Positions 16,937-27,149 are shown, counted from the first letter of the stretch. The stretch is 64,000 nt of DNA from Vreelandella nigrificans (GCF_002374315.1 NZ_NWUX01000003.1:186001-250000); one strand, 5' to 3'. Notes: generated by a model not told the origin, from the letters alone. Made by a program: numbers and translations.

Positions 16937-19189
16937 ATGATGGAAAGCAATAGGCAGGAGCCTAGCGCGCACCAGAACGCTGCTTCGGCCATGCTGGCAG
17001 TCTTTCCTACCACCGACAGCCTGAAGCACTTCGCGAAGGCGGGCGATAACGCCCCCCTGCTGGAGTCTCTGCTCGCTTTCGCTCAACGCCATGGTGTCTT
17101 AGAGGAGGCCGACGTTGATGCCCTGTATCGCTATATCGACGAGCATGGCGGCGGCGCGAGCAGATCACTGGACGCAGGAAGGCCACAAACCCTGGAAGAG
17201 CTGCTCGACAACAGGCAAGCGCATCTTTCACTGCCCCTATCGATACGCGCCTGGACCGAGCGCATCAATGCCTTACTCGACAAGCACCAAGTCGCACTCC
17301 CCCGAGTCAGCAACTCGATGCTGACTCGCTTGAAGCGAGAACCGGCCGATAACCTGCATAAACAGAACGTACTGCGCAGCCTGGCTTTCTGGATCGGGCA
17401 TCAGCGGCAAACACTCGGTGATCAGTGGCACTTCGAAGCGTTGTTGGCACTCTGCCAGGCCAGTAGGCGAACAGAAAATTTCACGGCGGGAGTACGCATG
17501 GGGTTTTCCCTCAGCAGCCGCGGCGACCTGATCGACAACCCCGTCGTCAACTGGCTCAAACGAACCCTCAAGCGCCACCTCGACCAGCGCGATGAAGGCT
17601 CGCCCGGCGGGCGCTGGGGCAAGGTACATTCCCACGATATCACCACGCTATATATAGACATCCCCAAAGAGCATGACTCCGGAGCCCCCCTCGCCTACCG
17701 CCAATGCCTGCGCCAGGCGGTTTCACTGGCCCACAAAGTCGCTATCAGTTGGGCACTGTCGGAACACTCCAGCCACAAGCGCTTTCTCTCTATCGGCCTG
17801 ACGACCGGCGAGTTCTCGAGTCTCGACGGCTATTTGCTACCACTACTCGGGGCCGAGCTACCGGGTGACCCAGTGGTTCGAGTGTCTAATTTCACCCGAC
17901 AATGCCTGCAGATCAACGACATACGGGTTCTGTACCAGGAGCGCCCCACCGAGGTGACACTCTTCAATGGTGAAGTGCTGGCAGCCTGGCCGCTCACTGC
18001 GCTCTGGAGCTTCATCTACTTCGATTTCGCTCCCGAACTGCAGAGCGACCCCGTGCTCAACGCGACAGGAACCAGATTCGAATTCGACACCTGGCAAACC
18101 TACACCCCAAATACCGCCAAGGATGCCATCAGCACCTTCCTGCGCACTCCCCATAACGCCATGTTGGGCATCGAGATCGCCAAGACGCTCTATTATCGCC
18201 ACCGCTTTGCCGAAGCCTGCGACATCCTGCGTATCGTGCTCAGCATAGACCCAAGCTCCATGGTGGCCCGCACGCTGCGCATGATGATCTACCGCAATAT
18301 GGCGGTGGAGTGCCCCACACTCTCCGGCGCCACAGCACTCTTTCGGATGGCGGCCCAGGACGCCTGGTGTATTCGTCAGCATAATGCTTCGCTACCCGAG
18401 GATTATTACTGTGAAGTCGGCGTATTAGCACTGGCCGAGGCCCTCACGTTGGCCAAGTTCTCCCGCGCCGCCGGTAACGCGATGGGTGAGGAGGAGCGCT
18501 TCCTGGCCCTGCTGGAAGAAGCCGCAGACCTCTTCGAAAAAGGCATGAGCGTCTCGCCTGCCGGCCTACGCTCAAGCTTCCTGCTGGCCAGCGCTCGCCT
18601 GCTGAAGGCGTTCTTTCGCGCAGACCCGCACCTACTGATTGATGACAGGCGCCGAGTGGATGGAAGCCAGCCACTGGCAGCGGAGCAGACAATCAACCTG
18701 CTAAGGCTGCGCGGCTATGATGTGGAGGCCGCACTCACCCCAGAAGGCAACCAGTTTGTGGAACACAAGCTGCTGGACAAAATCACGTTCCATAACGATG
18801 CCATTGCCCTGCGCGCCTATCGACCAACCTTGTGCTATACGGCCGCTGTCGCCCTGTGGGACTTCACCCCTCAACGCACCGCAGGCCTGGCCCGACAGGC
18901 CCTGGCGCTGATCGAGCAAGCCCGAACAATGGCACGAGAGCTGACACAGAGCGGCTTTCACATCTACTCCTTTAGCCGAATCTATGGCGAGATTCTGACC
19001 ACTGAACGCTTCCTTGAGCATATGGATAATGCCGAGCAAAGCATTCGCCGCACAGCAGGCAACACCCTCGATGCATGGCCGAACCACAAGCCCCTGCCAT
19101 TGAAGAAGCAAGCTGAACTCTTACTCATGGCCAACTTTCCCACATTAACGGCAACAGGGCAGACGGAGGGGAAGATAAAGAGTAACTAG
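16937..19189 (+). CDS. Conserved-looking protein of unknown function with a TPR-like middle
   Basis: This 750-residue protein has no signal peptide or obvious membrane segment. I do not recognise the family. Residues about 390-440 (AMLGIEIAKTLYYRHRFAEA followed by a DILRIVLSIDPSSMVARTL helix) resemble a tetratricopeptide or other helical-repeat hairpin. Several later blocks (AALALAEALTLAKFSR-like, LARQALALIEQARTMAREL) are long amphipathic helices. A beta-rich stretch with DITTLYIDIPKEHDSG lies near residues 230-260. The start has AAGGAG upstream. It is divergent from the alcohol/aldehyde dehydrogenase fusion, so it may be linked to its control or assembly. Its end is 82 bases from the distal end of the CRISPR array, with no sign of a CRISPR role. 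Confidence 0.75.
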   Translation: MMESNRQEPSAHQNAASAMLAVFPTTDSLKHFAKAGDNAPLLESLLAFAQRHGVLEEADVDALYRYIDEHGGGASRSLDAGRPQTLEELLDNRQAHLSLPLSIRAWTERINALLDKHQVALPRVSNSMLTRLKREPADNLHKQNVLRSLAFWIGHQRQTLGDQWHFEALLALCQASRRTENFTAGVRMGFSLSSRGDLIDNPVVNWLKRTLKRHLDQRDEGSPGGRWGKVHSHDITTLYIDIPKEHDSGAPLAYRQCLRQAVSLAHKVAISWALSEHSSHKRFLSIGLTTGEFSSLDGYLLPLLGAELPGDPVVRVSNFTRQCLQINDIRVLYQERPTEVTLFNGEVLAAWPLTALWSFIYFDFAPELQSDPVLNATGTRFEFDTWQTYTPNTAKDAISTFLRTPHNAMLGIEIAKTLYYRHRFAEACDILRIVLSIDPSSMVARTLRMMIYRNMAVECPTLSGATALFRMAAQDAWCIRQHNASLPEDYYCEVGVLALAEALTLAKFSRAAGNAMGEEERFLALLEEAADLFEKGMSVSPAGLRSSFLLASARLLKAFFRADPHLLIDDRRRVDGSQPLAAEQTINLLRLRGYDVEAALTPEGNQFVEHKLLDKITFHNDAIALRAYRPTLCYTAAVALWDFTPQRTAGLARQALALIEQARTMARELTQSGFHIYSFSRIYGEILTTERFLEHMDNAEQSIRRTAGNTLDAWPNHKPLPLKKQAELLLMANFPTLTATGQTEGKIKSN

Positions 19190-19271
19190 CCTCACAAAGA
19201 GAACGCACCACAGCTGTGTGCAGTCAGTCCTCTGCACGCACCTCCCCGACCGAGTGCCGTCTGAGCCGCAT

Positions 19272-22200
19272 TTTCTGAGCTGCCTGGGCGGCAGCGCACT
19301 CATACCCCCATGCATAAAACTCCTCGATAGCTTTCTGAGCTGCCTGGGCGGCAGCGCACGCGTGATGTATTCGCGCCCGCTGTCTTTATCTTTTCTGAGC
19401 TGCCTGGGCGGCAGCGCACATGTACGCAGGCAAGGAGGTAGGAGGAATCTGTTTCTGAGCTGCCTGGGCGGCAGCGCACTTTATTAAATGGATGGGTGGC
19501 AAGCGCCGCCTTTTCTGAGCTGCCTGGGCGGCAGCGCACCTTCCATTTCATCGGGATCAAGCACACCTGGTTTTCTGAGCTGCCTGGGCGGCAGCGCACG
19601 ACCCGGTATTGAAGTAACGGCTCCATCTCTTTTTCTGAGCTGCCTGGGCGGCAGCGCACCCAAGCGCTATCAATAAGTAAGCGAAAATCATTTTCTGAGC
19701 TGCCTGGGCGGCAGCGCACTCCGAGACCGATCGCGACTCGCTGGCAGGTGATTTCTGAGCTGCCTGGGCGGCAGCGCACACACCGTGGTGATGACAGCGG
19801 CTGTACACGGTTTTCTGAGCTGCCTGGGCGGCAGCGCACGTCGAGTGTTGGCCATGAGGGGTATCCGTTCTTTTCTGAGCTGCCTGGGCGGCAGCGCACC
19901 ACCATTTGGGCTTTTAGGGCGACGTCATAGCTTTCTGAGCTGCCTGGGCGGCAGCGCACTGAAGGATGCGGCAAATACTGTGCTGCGGGCATTTCTGAGC
20001 TGCCTGGGCGGCAGCGCACAATTTGCCGGGGCACGCGTATGTTTAGTAGCATTTCTGAGCTGCCTGGGCGGCAGCGCACCTTAACCGCGTCAACGATGTT
20101 TTGGCGGCTACTTTCTGAGCTGCCTGGGCGGCAGCGCACCTTAACCGCGTCAACGATGTTTTGGCGGCTACTTTCTGAGCTGCCTGGGCGGCAGCGCACC
20201 AGATCGGTGCTACTTGGTACTTTGCCCGCGAGTTTCTGAGCTGCCTGGGCGGCAGCGCACCATTAGTGATTTACCAACGCCCTCTTCTGCGGTTTCTGAG
20301 CTGCCTGGGCGGCAGCGCACTTGCTCCTAGCTCTGACCCATCTGGCGAGTCTTTTCTGAGCTGCCTGGGCGGCAGCGCACGTGCGTTCATTCGCCGCCGA
20401 ATTTACAGACGTTTTCTGAGCTGCCTGGGCGGCAGCGCACCCGCCGTCGCATTAATATTACTCATCCCTGACTTTCTGAGCTGCCTGGGCGGCAGCGCAC
20501 TGACCCGCCCGCCGCCGTGGAATTTCGTTACCTTTCTGAGCTGCCTGGGCGGCAGCGCACGGGCAGAGCGACTATCACGTGATAGCGTTGATTTTCTGAG
20601 CTGCCTGGGCGGCAGCGCACTATTGCTCCCCGCCTTGTTGCTGGCCGGGCGTTTTCTGAGCTGCCTGGGCGGCAGCGCACGTATTCAAGGCGCAGCTGCT
20701 CAAGGTCGAACATTTCTGAGCTGCCTGGGCGGCAGCGCACGTGCCAGACGGCTCCATCCTAATCACCTCGCTTTTCTGAGCTGCCTGGGCGGCAGCGCAC
20801 AAATGGCGCAAGGCGTGCGAGTGACGAAAGCATTTCTGAGCTGCCTGGGCGGCAGCGCACGCGATGTGCTAGAAGCAGCACCATTTGCCTTGTTTCTGAG
20901 CTGCCTGGGCGGCAGCGCACGGCAATCATCTTCATTGTTAACGCCTCCGTTCTTTCTGAGCTGCCTGGGCGGCAGCGCACGTGTAGTGCTATCAGTCATC
21001 TCTTTTACCCCTTTTCTGAGCTGCCTGGGCGGCAGCGCACATGCGGATGATGTGGCGGCGCGTATTAGCGCTTTTCTGAGCTGCCTGGGCGGCAGCGCAC
21101 CCGGCAGTGGCCATTTCCTGCAGCTTTTTATTTTTCTGAGCTGCCTGGGCGGCAGCGCACACATCAAAGCATGAGTTCCTGGATGGCTTGCTTTTCTGAG
21201 CTGCCTGGGCGGCAGCGCACCACCACCTCAATGGTCCAGCTATTTTCGTCGCTTTCTGAGCTGCCTGGGCGGCAGCGCACTGAGCGTTAGCGCCACTAAT
21301 GACAAGGCCAGCTTTCTGAGCTGCCTGGGCGGCAGCGCACCGGAAGCGCTTTCCGCTGGCCTTGTCATTAGTTTTCTGAGCTGCCTGGGCGGCAGCGCAC
21401 GTGGGCAAGCCCGATTACCAGCCCGCGCCGCCTTTCTGAGCTGCCTGGGCGGCAGCGCACTAGCTGATGCTCTCCGGGGCTCTTTCTGATGATTTCTGAG
21501 CTGCCTGGGCGGCAGCGCACGCCGGGATTAGCACCTTAGCGGTCACGATTCATTTCTGAGCTGCCTGGGCGGCAGCGCACCTTATCGGCCTCCACGCTTT
21601 CTGCAGCTTTACTTTCTGAGCTGCCTGGGCGGCAGCGCACCGTGCACGTCTTGCGTTCTGGCCACTGTAAAGTTTCTGAGCTGCCTGGGCGGCAGCGCAC
21701 GATGTTAGCAAATCGCTGTATCAGCGCGTGTCTTTCTGAGCTGCCTGGGCGGCAGCGCACTTCCCACGCCCAAACTGGTTTAGTGTGTCGATTTTCTGAG
21801 CTGCCTGGGCGGCAGCGCACGTCGTGCCGGTTTCTGCGATGATAATGTCCATTTTCTGAGCTGCCTGGGCGGCAGCGCACATAATGAAATAGATGATCCT
21901 GACAACAATTCGTTTTCTGAGCTGCCTGGGCGGCAGCGCACCGATACGTGGCCATCGTACATGCGTGGAGAGTTTTCTGAGCTGCCTGGGCGGCAGCGCA
22001 CCGTGCGGCGTGGGTGAGCGGTGAAGAGGGCGTTTTCTGAGCTGCCTGGGCGGCAGCGCACTTTATCACCGTTGCCAATTTTAAATGCGTACTTTTCTGA
22101 GCTGCCTGGGCGGCAGCGCACTCCACAAACTCCGCGCTAGGATCGTCTTTAATTTTCTGAGCTGCCTGGGCGGCAGCGCACCTGGCTCGTGAGCATGACG

Positions 22201-25200
22201 CTGTTGCTAAGCCTTTCTGAGCTGCCTGGGCGGCAGCGCACGCACTACATATGGCATCAAACTTTATGACGGTTTTCTGAGCTGCCTGGGCGGCAGCGCA
22301 CCCGTTGACGTTGAGTATGAGAGCGCTATCACGTTTCTGAGCTGCCTGGGCGGCAGCGCACTTATTTCAGCTCTTGGGCTTTGTGGCATTCGCTTTCTGA
22401 GCTGCCTGGGCGGCAGCGCACTGCGCCCGGGCACGCTATCCCGCCGATATGCATTTCTGAGCTGCCTGGGCGGCAGCGCACCACAACGCCCCGTTATGCA
22501 ATTATTTTTCGCGTTTCTGAGCTGCCTGGGCGGCAGCGCACAGACCAACTTTTTGGGTTTAGTGATCCTTTTTTTTCTGAGCTGCCTGGGCGGCAGCGCA
22601 CATGAATTCCGAGACCTTCATGCCGAAGTGCTGTTTCTGAGCTGCCTGGGCGGCAGCGCACTTCGCGCAGAACCGCTAGAGCGGCGTCAGTCTTTTCTGA
22701 GCTGCCTGGGCGGCAGCGCACTGATGCAGTCTACCGCGTGCGTGAGTCACTGATTTCTGAGCTGCCTGGGCGGCAGCGCACAAGCTGGCGTAGCACCTTA
22801 ACTAGCTCGCCCTTTTCTGAGCTGCCTGGGCGGCAGCGCACCCAGCATGCGGCAATTGTGACGAAAACGGAGATTTCTGAGCTGCCTGGGCGGCAGCGCA
22901 CTCTTTGATCTCTTTACGCTTCTTTTCCAGCGTTTTCTGAGCTGCCTGGGCGGCAGCGCACAAACATGGATATAACCCCGCTTTGGCGGGGTTTTTCTGA
23001 GCTGCCTGGGCGGCAGCGCACCAAGCCGCTGTTGCCCACTGTCGTTGCGGGCGTTTCTGAGCTGCCTGGGCGGCAGCGCACGTATCAGCGTGTCAGTGAA
23101 AGCGAAAGTCGCTTTTCTGAGCTGCCTGGGCGGCAGCGCACCAGTACGCATTAAAGATGAATGCGCAGCTCCATTTCTGAGCTGCCTGGGCGGCAGCGCA
23201 CTAGTTATGTACGAGCACTCAATTAGAGATGCTTTTCTGAGCTGCCTGGGCGGCAGCGCACTCGGCGCGCCCTCAAACGTGCGGATCACTGACTTTCTGA
23301 GCTGCCTGGGCGGCAGCGCACTCGATCACTACCGTAGCGCCCGTTATCACGATTTTCTGAGCTGCCTGGGCGGCAGCGCACCGTGACGCTTGGGTCGTTA
23401 ATCTGCGCGCCCTTTTCTGAGCTGCCTGGGCGGCAGCGCACCGCCCCTGCCAGCAGAGCGCCATTGCACCTGCTTTCTGAGCTGCCTGGGCGGCAGCGCA
23501 CGCCGAGCTAGAGGAGCGGGAGGCGGCGCTGGCTTTCTGAGCTGCCTGGGCGGCAGCGCACGATTGGCCCCACGACTGGGCACAGTTCGCCACTTTCTGA
23601 GCTGCCTGGGCGGCAGCGCACTCAGCGCCTGCATTTGATTTGCAAGACGCGATTTTCTGAGCTGCCTGGGCGGCAGCGCACGTTATCACGATGGCGGGCG
23701 CGGTGAACTCGTGTTTCTGAGCTGCCTGGGCGGCAGCGCACGGTTAGAAGGCTCTTTCTCAGCTCCTCTTTGATTTCTGAGCTGCCTGGGCGGCAGCGCA
23801 CCATGTCTCGATAAACCATTGCAAACGCCCACCTTTCTGAGCTGCCTGGGCGGCAGCGCACATTTGGCGGCTGCGGCAGCACTGGTGTGTGTATTTCTGA
23901 GCTGCCTGGGCGGCAGCGCACCCCAAGATCGTCATAATAACAGGCTTGCTCTGTTTCTGAGCTGCCTGGGCGGCAGCGCACGAGGACGGCTGCTACGCCG
24001 ATTGCGGCGCCCATTTCTGAGCTGCCTGGGCGGCAGCGCACCGGCCATGTGGTCGCCACCGGGGGAGGTGGATTTTCTGAGCTGCCTGGGCGGCAGCGCA
24101 CCTCTGCCGTTTGCTCAAACACGGGTGGCGTTATTTCTGAGCTGCCTGGGCGGCAGCGCACGTGCACAAGATGAAAGATTACTGCTCACGCTGTTTCTGA
24201 GCTGCCTGGGCGGCAGCGCACAAGTCGTATTCGTATTGCTCTAGCGCGCTCATTTTCTGAGCTGCCTGGGCGGCAGCGCACTTAGTGGCCCTCCTTGTAA
24301 CCAATCTGTGGATTTTCTGAGCTGCCTGGGCGGCAGCGCACTGACATACGAAAACGCCACTAATGGTTTTATTTTTCTGAGCTGCCTGGGCGGCAGCGCA
24401 CAACCGATAGGAAATAAAAAAGCCACCCGGCAATTTCTGAGCTGCCTGGGCGGCAGCGCACGTAACCGATCAGCGACAAAAACGGCCTGTATATTTCTGA
24501 GCTGCCTGGGCGGCAGCGCACGCTACTTACCATTGGAAACGTGCTTGAAACGTTTTCTGAGCTGCCTGGGCGGCAGCGCACCGTATCAACGACAGACTTG
24601 AGCGCCTCATATATTTCTGAGCTGCCTGGGCGGCAGCGCACTTTTATGGCTTCCTCGCGTAGTTTTTCGTTCGTTTCTGAGCTGCCTGGGCGGCAGCGCA
24701 CGTGGCCTTTGATTTGTAGGTGATTACTCTGTGTTTCTGAGCTGCCTGGGCGGCAGCGCACCCGTATATTGCTAAACATGCTTTTCATGTGGTTTTCTGA
24801 GCTGCCTGGGCGGCAGCGCACGCGGGGGTGCGTCTTATTTGGAGGGTGTCATTTTTCTGAGCTGCCTGGGCGGCAGCGCACGGCAACCTGCTTCTGAATG
24901 GCGACCTCAAAGATTTCTGAGCTGCCTGGGCGGCAGCGCACGTATGCGCGAATCTGCGCTAAAGAATAGCTATTTTCTGAGCTGCCTGGGCGGCAGCGCA
25001 CTTGCTCGCCTGGATGTTATGACAGCGAGCAATTTTCTGAGCTGCCTGGGCGGCAGCGCACTGGATCCGGCGGCGCTGGCAAAGGCATCCAATTTTCTGA
25101 GCTGCCTGGGCGGCAGCGCACACCATTAGTGGCGTTTTCGTATGTCATCACTTTTTCTGAGCTGCCTGGGCGGCAGCGCACGATCTATTGCGCCCCCCTG

Positions 25201-25421
25201 GTTTTGTTGGGCATTTCTGAGCTGCCTGGGCGGCAGCGCACATTAGCTCGTCGGGGTCACGGCCCCATAGGATTTTCTGAGCTGCCTGGGCGGCAGCGCA
25301 CAAATAGATGTGCTATCATAGCCATTCGGCTGTTTTCTGAGCTGCCTGGGCGGCAGCGCACGCGGCGTTGTGCGTGAGGTAGTTCCGGGTGGTTTTCTGA
25401 GCTGCCTGGGCGGCAGCGCAC
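19272..25421 (-). CRISPR. Type I-F CRISPR array, 103 repeats and 102 spacers
   Basis: Counting line by line gives 103 copies of a 28-bp repeat that all read as identical, with 32-bp spacers except two of 33 bp (20200-20232 and 21881-21913). In the transcribed (minus) direction the repeat starts GTGCGCTGCC, has a 6-bp stem GCTGCC/GGCAGC with loop GCCCA, and ends CTCAGAAA, the expected 8-nt crRNA handle after Cas6f cleavage. The leader and cas genes lie at the right end, so the newest spacers are near 25,390 and the oldest near 19,300. The most distal repeat is not degenerate. One spacer is duplicated (20080-20111 and 20140-20171) and several spacers overlap in sequence. Confidence 0.99.
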
Positions 25422-25550
25422 TAGAGCATATCAAAATTAATGTGCTGATTGTTAAAGAGCTTTAGCCAAAAAAAGCGATATCACCCTTTTTTGAGCGATA
25501 CCGCTAAGTGGTTGATTATTGGTTGCCAATTTTCACGTTAGAAAAAAGGG
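25422..25550 (-). promoter_or_regulatory. CRISPR leader with IHF-like sites
   Basis: This AT-rich gap lies between the cas6f stop and the first repeat. On the minus strand it contains AATCAACCACTTA (25505-25517), a full match to the IHF consensus WATCAANNNNTTR, and a second 12/13 match at 25438-25450, about 17 bases from the repeat. Type I-F leaders in characterised bacteria use IHF bending for spacer integration, so both sites are plausible. The array promoter should also lie here, but no single -10/-35 pair stood out. Confidence 0.7.
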
Positions 25551-26120
25551 TCAAAACCACGGCACGGTAGCGTTACTGCTTAAACCATAGTGGTTAAACG
25601 CACCCGCCACCGCGTTTTCATGAGGCTTGCTGTGCTCTATAAACAGGCTGAATCGCTGCTGGGTAGAACGGCTATTGATCTGTACAAAGGGCAGCTCTAT
25701 ACGCCGCGCCGCAACTTTGGCGTAAATTGTCCGCGCTTCGTCTTCTGAAATGTTATGCCGCTTGGCATAGCGTTTGGCACGGCTTGCGCTCCCTGTATTG
25801 AACTGCTTCCGCGCGACATTAATATGCTGCGCATTCGTAGGAACAGCGATTACCTCACTCACCTTGGCATGGTCACGCATGCCCGCTAACCAGTTCGCGC
25901 TCATTAGCTGCTGCAAACGCGCTTGAGTACCATGTAGGCGAAGATGATCACTTAGTGTGCGAGCGCGAACACCATGTTTATGCTTTGGAAAACTGACACC
26001 TACATCTGCGGCTTCTAGATCAAACAACGCTCGGTGCAACTTGTTGTAAAGCGCGCCCATGAGCATTGTTTCCGGAAAGTCCGGGTCGGGGCGCAAGCGA
26101 ATATCAATGTAGTGATCCAT
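25551..26120 (-). CDS. cas6f: CRISPR endoribonuclease Cas6f (Csy4)
   Basis: This 189-residue protein begins MDHYIDIRLRPDPDFPETM and contains LMGALYNKLHRALF with the catalytic His near residue 29, SFPKHKHGVRARTL, and a C-terminal RFSLFIEH and FNHYGLS block typical of Csy4. It binds the repeat hairpin, cuts on its 3' side and stays on the mature crRNA at the end of the Csy surveillance complex. The gene starts three bases after the csy3 stop and is the last gene before the leader. Its length matches the family (about 187 residues). Confidence 0.96.
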   Translation of the reverse strand: MDHYIDIRLRPDPDFPETMLMGALYNKLHRALFDLEAADVGVSFPKHKHGVRARTLSDHLRLHGTQARLQQLMSANWLAGMRDHAKVSEVIAVPTNAQHINVARKQFNTGSASRAKRYAKRHNISEDEARTIYAKVAARRIELPFVQINSRSTQQRFSLFIEHSKPHENAVAGAFNHYGLSSNATVPWF

Positions 26121-26123
26121 GGC

Positions 26124-27149
26124 TTACCCCGCTTCGCCGAACACACCACCACGGATCAGCGTTGCCATCACAAAATGCTGCTGCTCAGTGGACGGCACTG
26201 AATCCTTGATCATCCAGTTATCCAGCAGTGAGTAGAAATCGGCTTTCTGCTTGGGCTGGCGGTACGCTTTGCCCTGAGTCGTTACTGATCCATAAGGCTC
26301 TACAGCAATAGGCCCAAGGTCTTCATCGTTTTCATTGGGGTACCAGGTGTCTATAGTACGAATGGCGTTCCCCAATTTCTGAGAGTGAATACCGGCAATA
26401 TCGCTGACGTGATAAAGCGTTTTGCTCTTATCACCACGCCCGCGATCAAGAATCAGCTCTTGAGAGGGGAACACCTCTTGACCACTGCCCATTCGTACAT
26501 AGGCCACTACCTCTAGCAGTAAGTGCTGCTCGCCCGCTAACGCGGAGGCGATAACTCCCGCAAGCTCTTTAAGCTCGGTAGTATCCTCGAAGGCACGCAA
26601 CGAAAGCGACAATGCATCAAACGTCCACTCTTTGGTGGCTTTGCCTTGAGCCAACTGGCGAATACTGACTTCTACTTGCTCTGCGCCCATGCGGTTACGC
26701 CACAGAAAGCGACCATTAGCGAGGTTATTGGCGTAACGGTGCGCCAGTTCGCCGAAGCCTTGCGCTTGTTTATACTCGGCAACTGCCTGTTCCAGCTTGG
26801 CTTGGTACTCAGCGTTATTACAGGCTGATGGCGTTCCAGCACCAGCTAATACGCGCAGGGTGAAGCGAGCAACCAGGGTATCTGCATTGTGGGGCAGTGT
26901 GGCGACATCGACGGTTTGTAGGTTGGGGTTTTCAATCGCGGCATCTAGCTTGGCGGGATCCTGATCTTTCGCTTTCAAGCGGTTGGAAATAGTGCCGCGA
27001 ACCGACTTTTCACGCACCACGACCGGCTGCCACTGCTGCTCATCTTCCCGCTTATCCCAATTGCTGGCGTAAAGCAGGGCATCAGAAGGGTCGAGCTTAC
27101 GCTCAAAGGCGAGGACGGAAGCGGTTTTAAGGGTATCGTTTTTAGCCAT
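26124..27149 (-). CDS. csy3: Csy complex backbone protein Csy3 (Cas7f)
   Basis: This 341-residue protein starts [27 protein letters not shown], as Csy3 proteins do, and has [13 protein letters not shown] (RNA-contact region), FPSQELILD, and a C-terminal [12 protein letters not shown]. Six copies polymerise along the spacer part of the crRNA in the I-F surveillance complex. It lies 15 bases after csy2 with a clear AGGAGCTTC-type ribosome binding site. All domains look intact. Confidence 0.96.
   Translation of the reverse strand: MAKNDTLKTASVLAFERKLDPSDALLYASNWDKREDEQQWQPVVVREKSVRGTISNRLKAKDQDPAKLDAAIENPNLQTVDVATLPHNADTLVARFTLRVLAGAGTPSACNNAEYQAKLEQAVAEYKQAQGFGELAHRYANNLANGRFLWRNRMGAEQVEVSIRQLAQGKATKEWTFDALSLSLRAFEDTTELKELAGVIASALAGEQHLLLEVVAYVRMGSGQEVFPSQELILDRGRGDKSKTLYHVSDIAGIHSQKLGNAIRTIDTWYPNENDEDLGPIAVEPYGSVTTQGKAYRQPKQKADFYSLLDNWMIKDSVPSTEQQHFVMATLIRGGVFGEAG

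Noticed and set aside
16937-19189. The 750-residue protein as a CRISPR accessory.
   Set aside because: It lies at the leader-distal end, is on the opposite strand to the cas genes, and has no nuclease, nucleotide-binding or CARF-like motif that I can see.
19214-19241. Possible degenerate extra repeat before the first intact repeat, ending GCACGCAC.
   Set aside because: Base-by-base comparison with the repeat gives few matches outside the last bases.
23514-25093. Spacers at 23502-23533 and 25062-25093 sharing GGCGGCGCTGGC.
   Set aside because: The 12 GC-rich bases can match by chance, and the base context does not give a CC PAM as a true overlap would.
19300-25393. Self-targeting spacers against genes in this window.
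   Set aside because: None was noticed by eye, but a full alignment of 102 spacers was not possible, so no claim is made.
19218-25434. Dozens of open reading frames of 60-300 codons with repeated blocks such as FLSCLGGSA, RCRPGSSE or CAAAQAAQK on both strands.
   Set aside because: They are the CRISPR repeat read in different frames. The 60-bp period is a multiple of three, so frames stay open by chance; they are not proteins.
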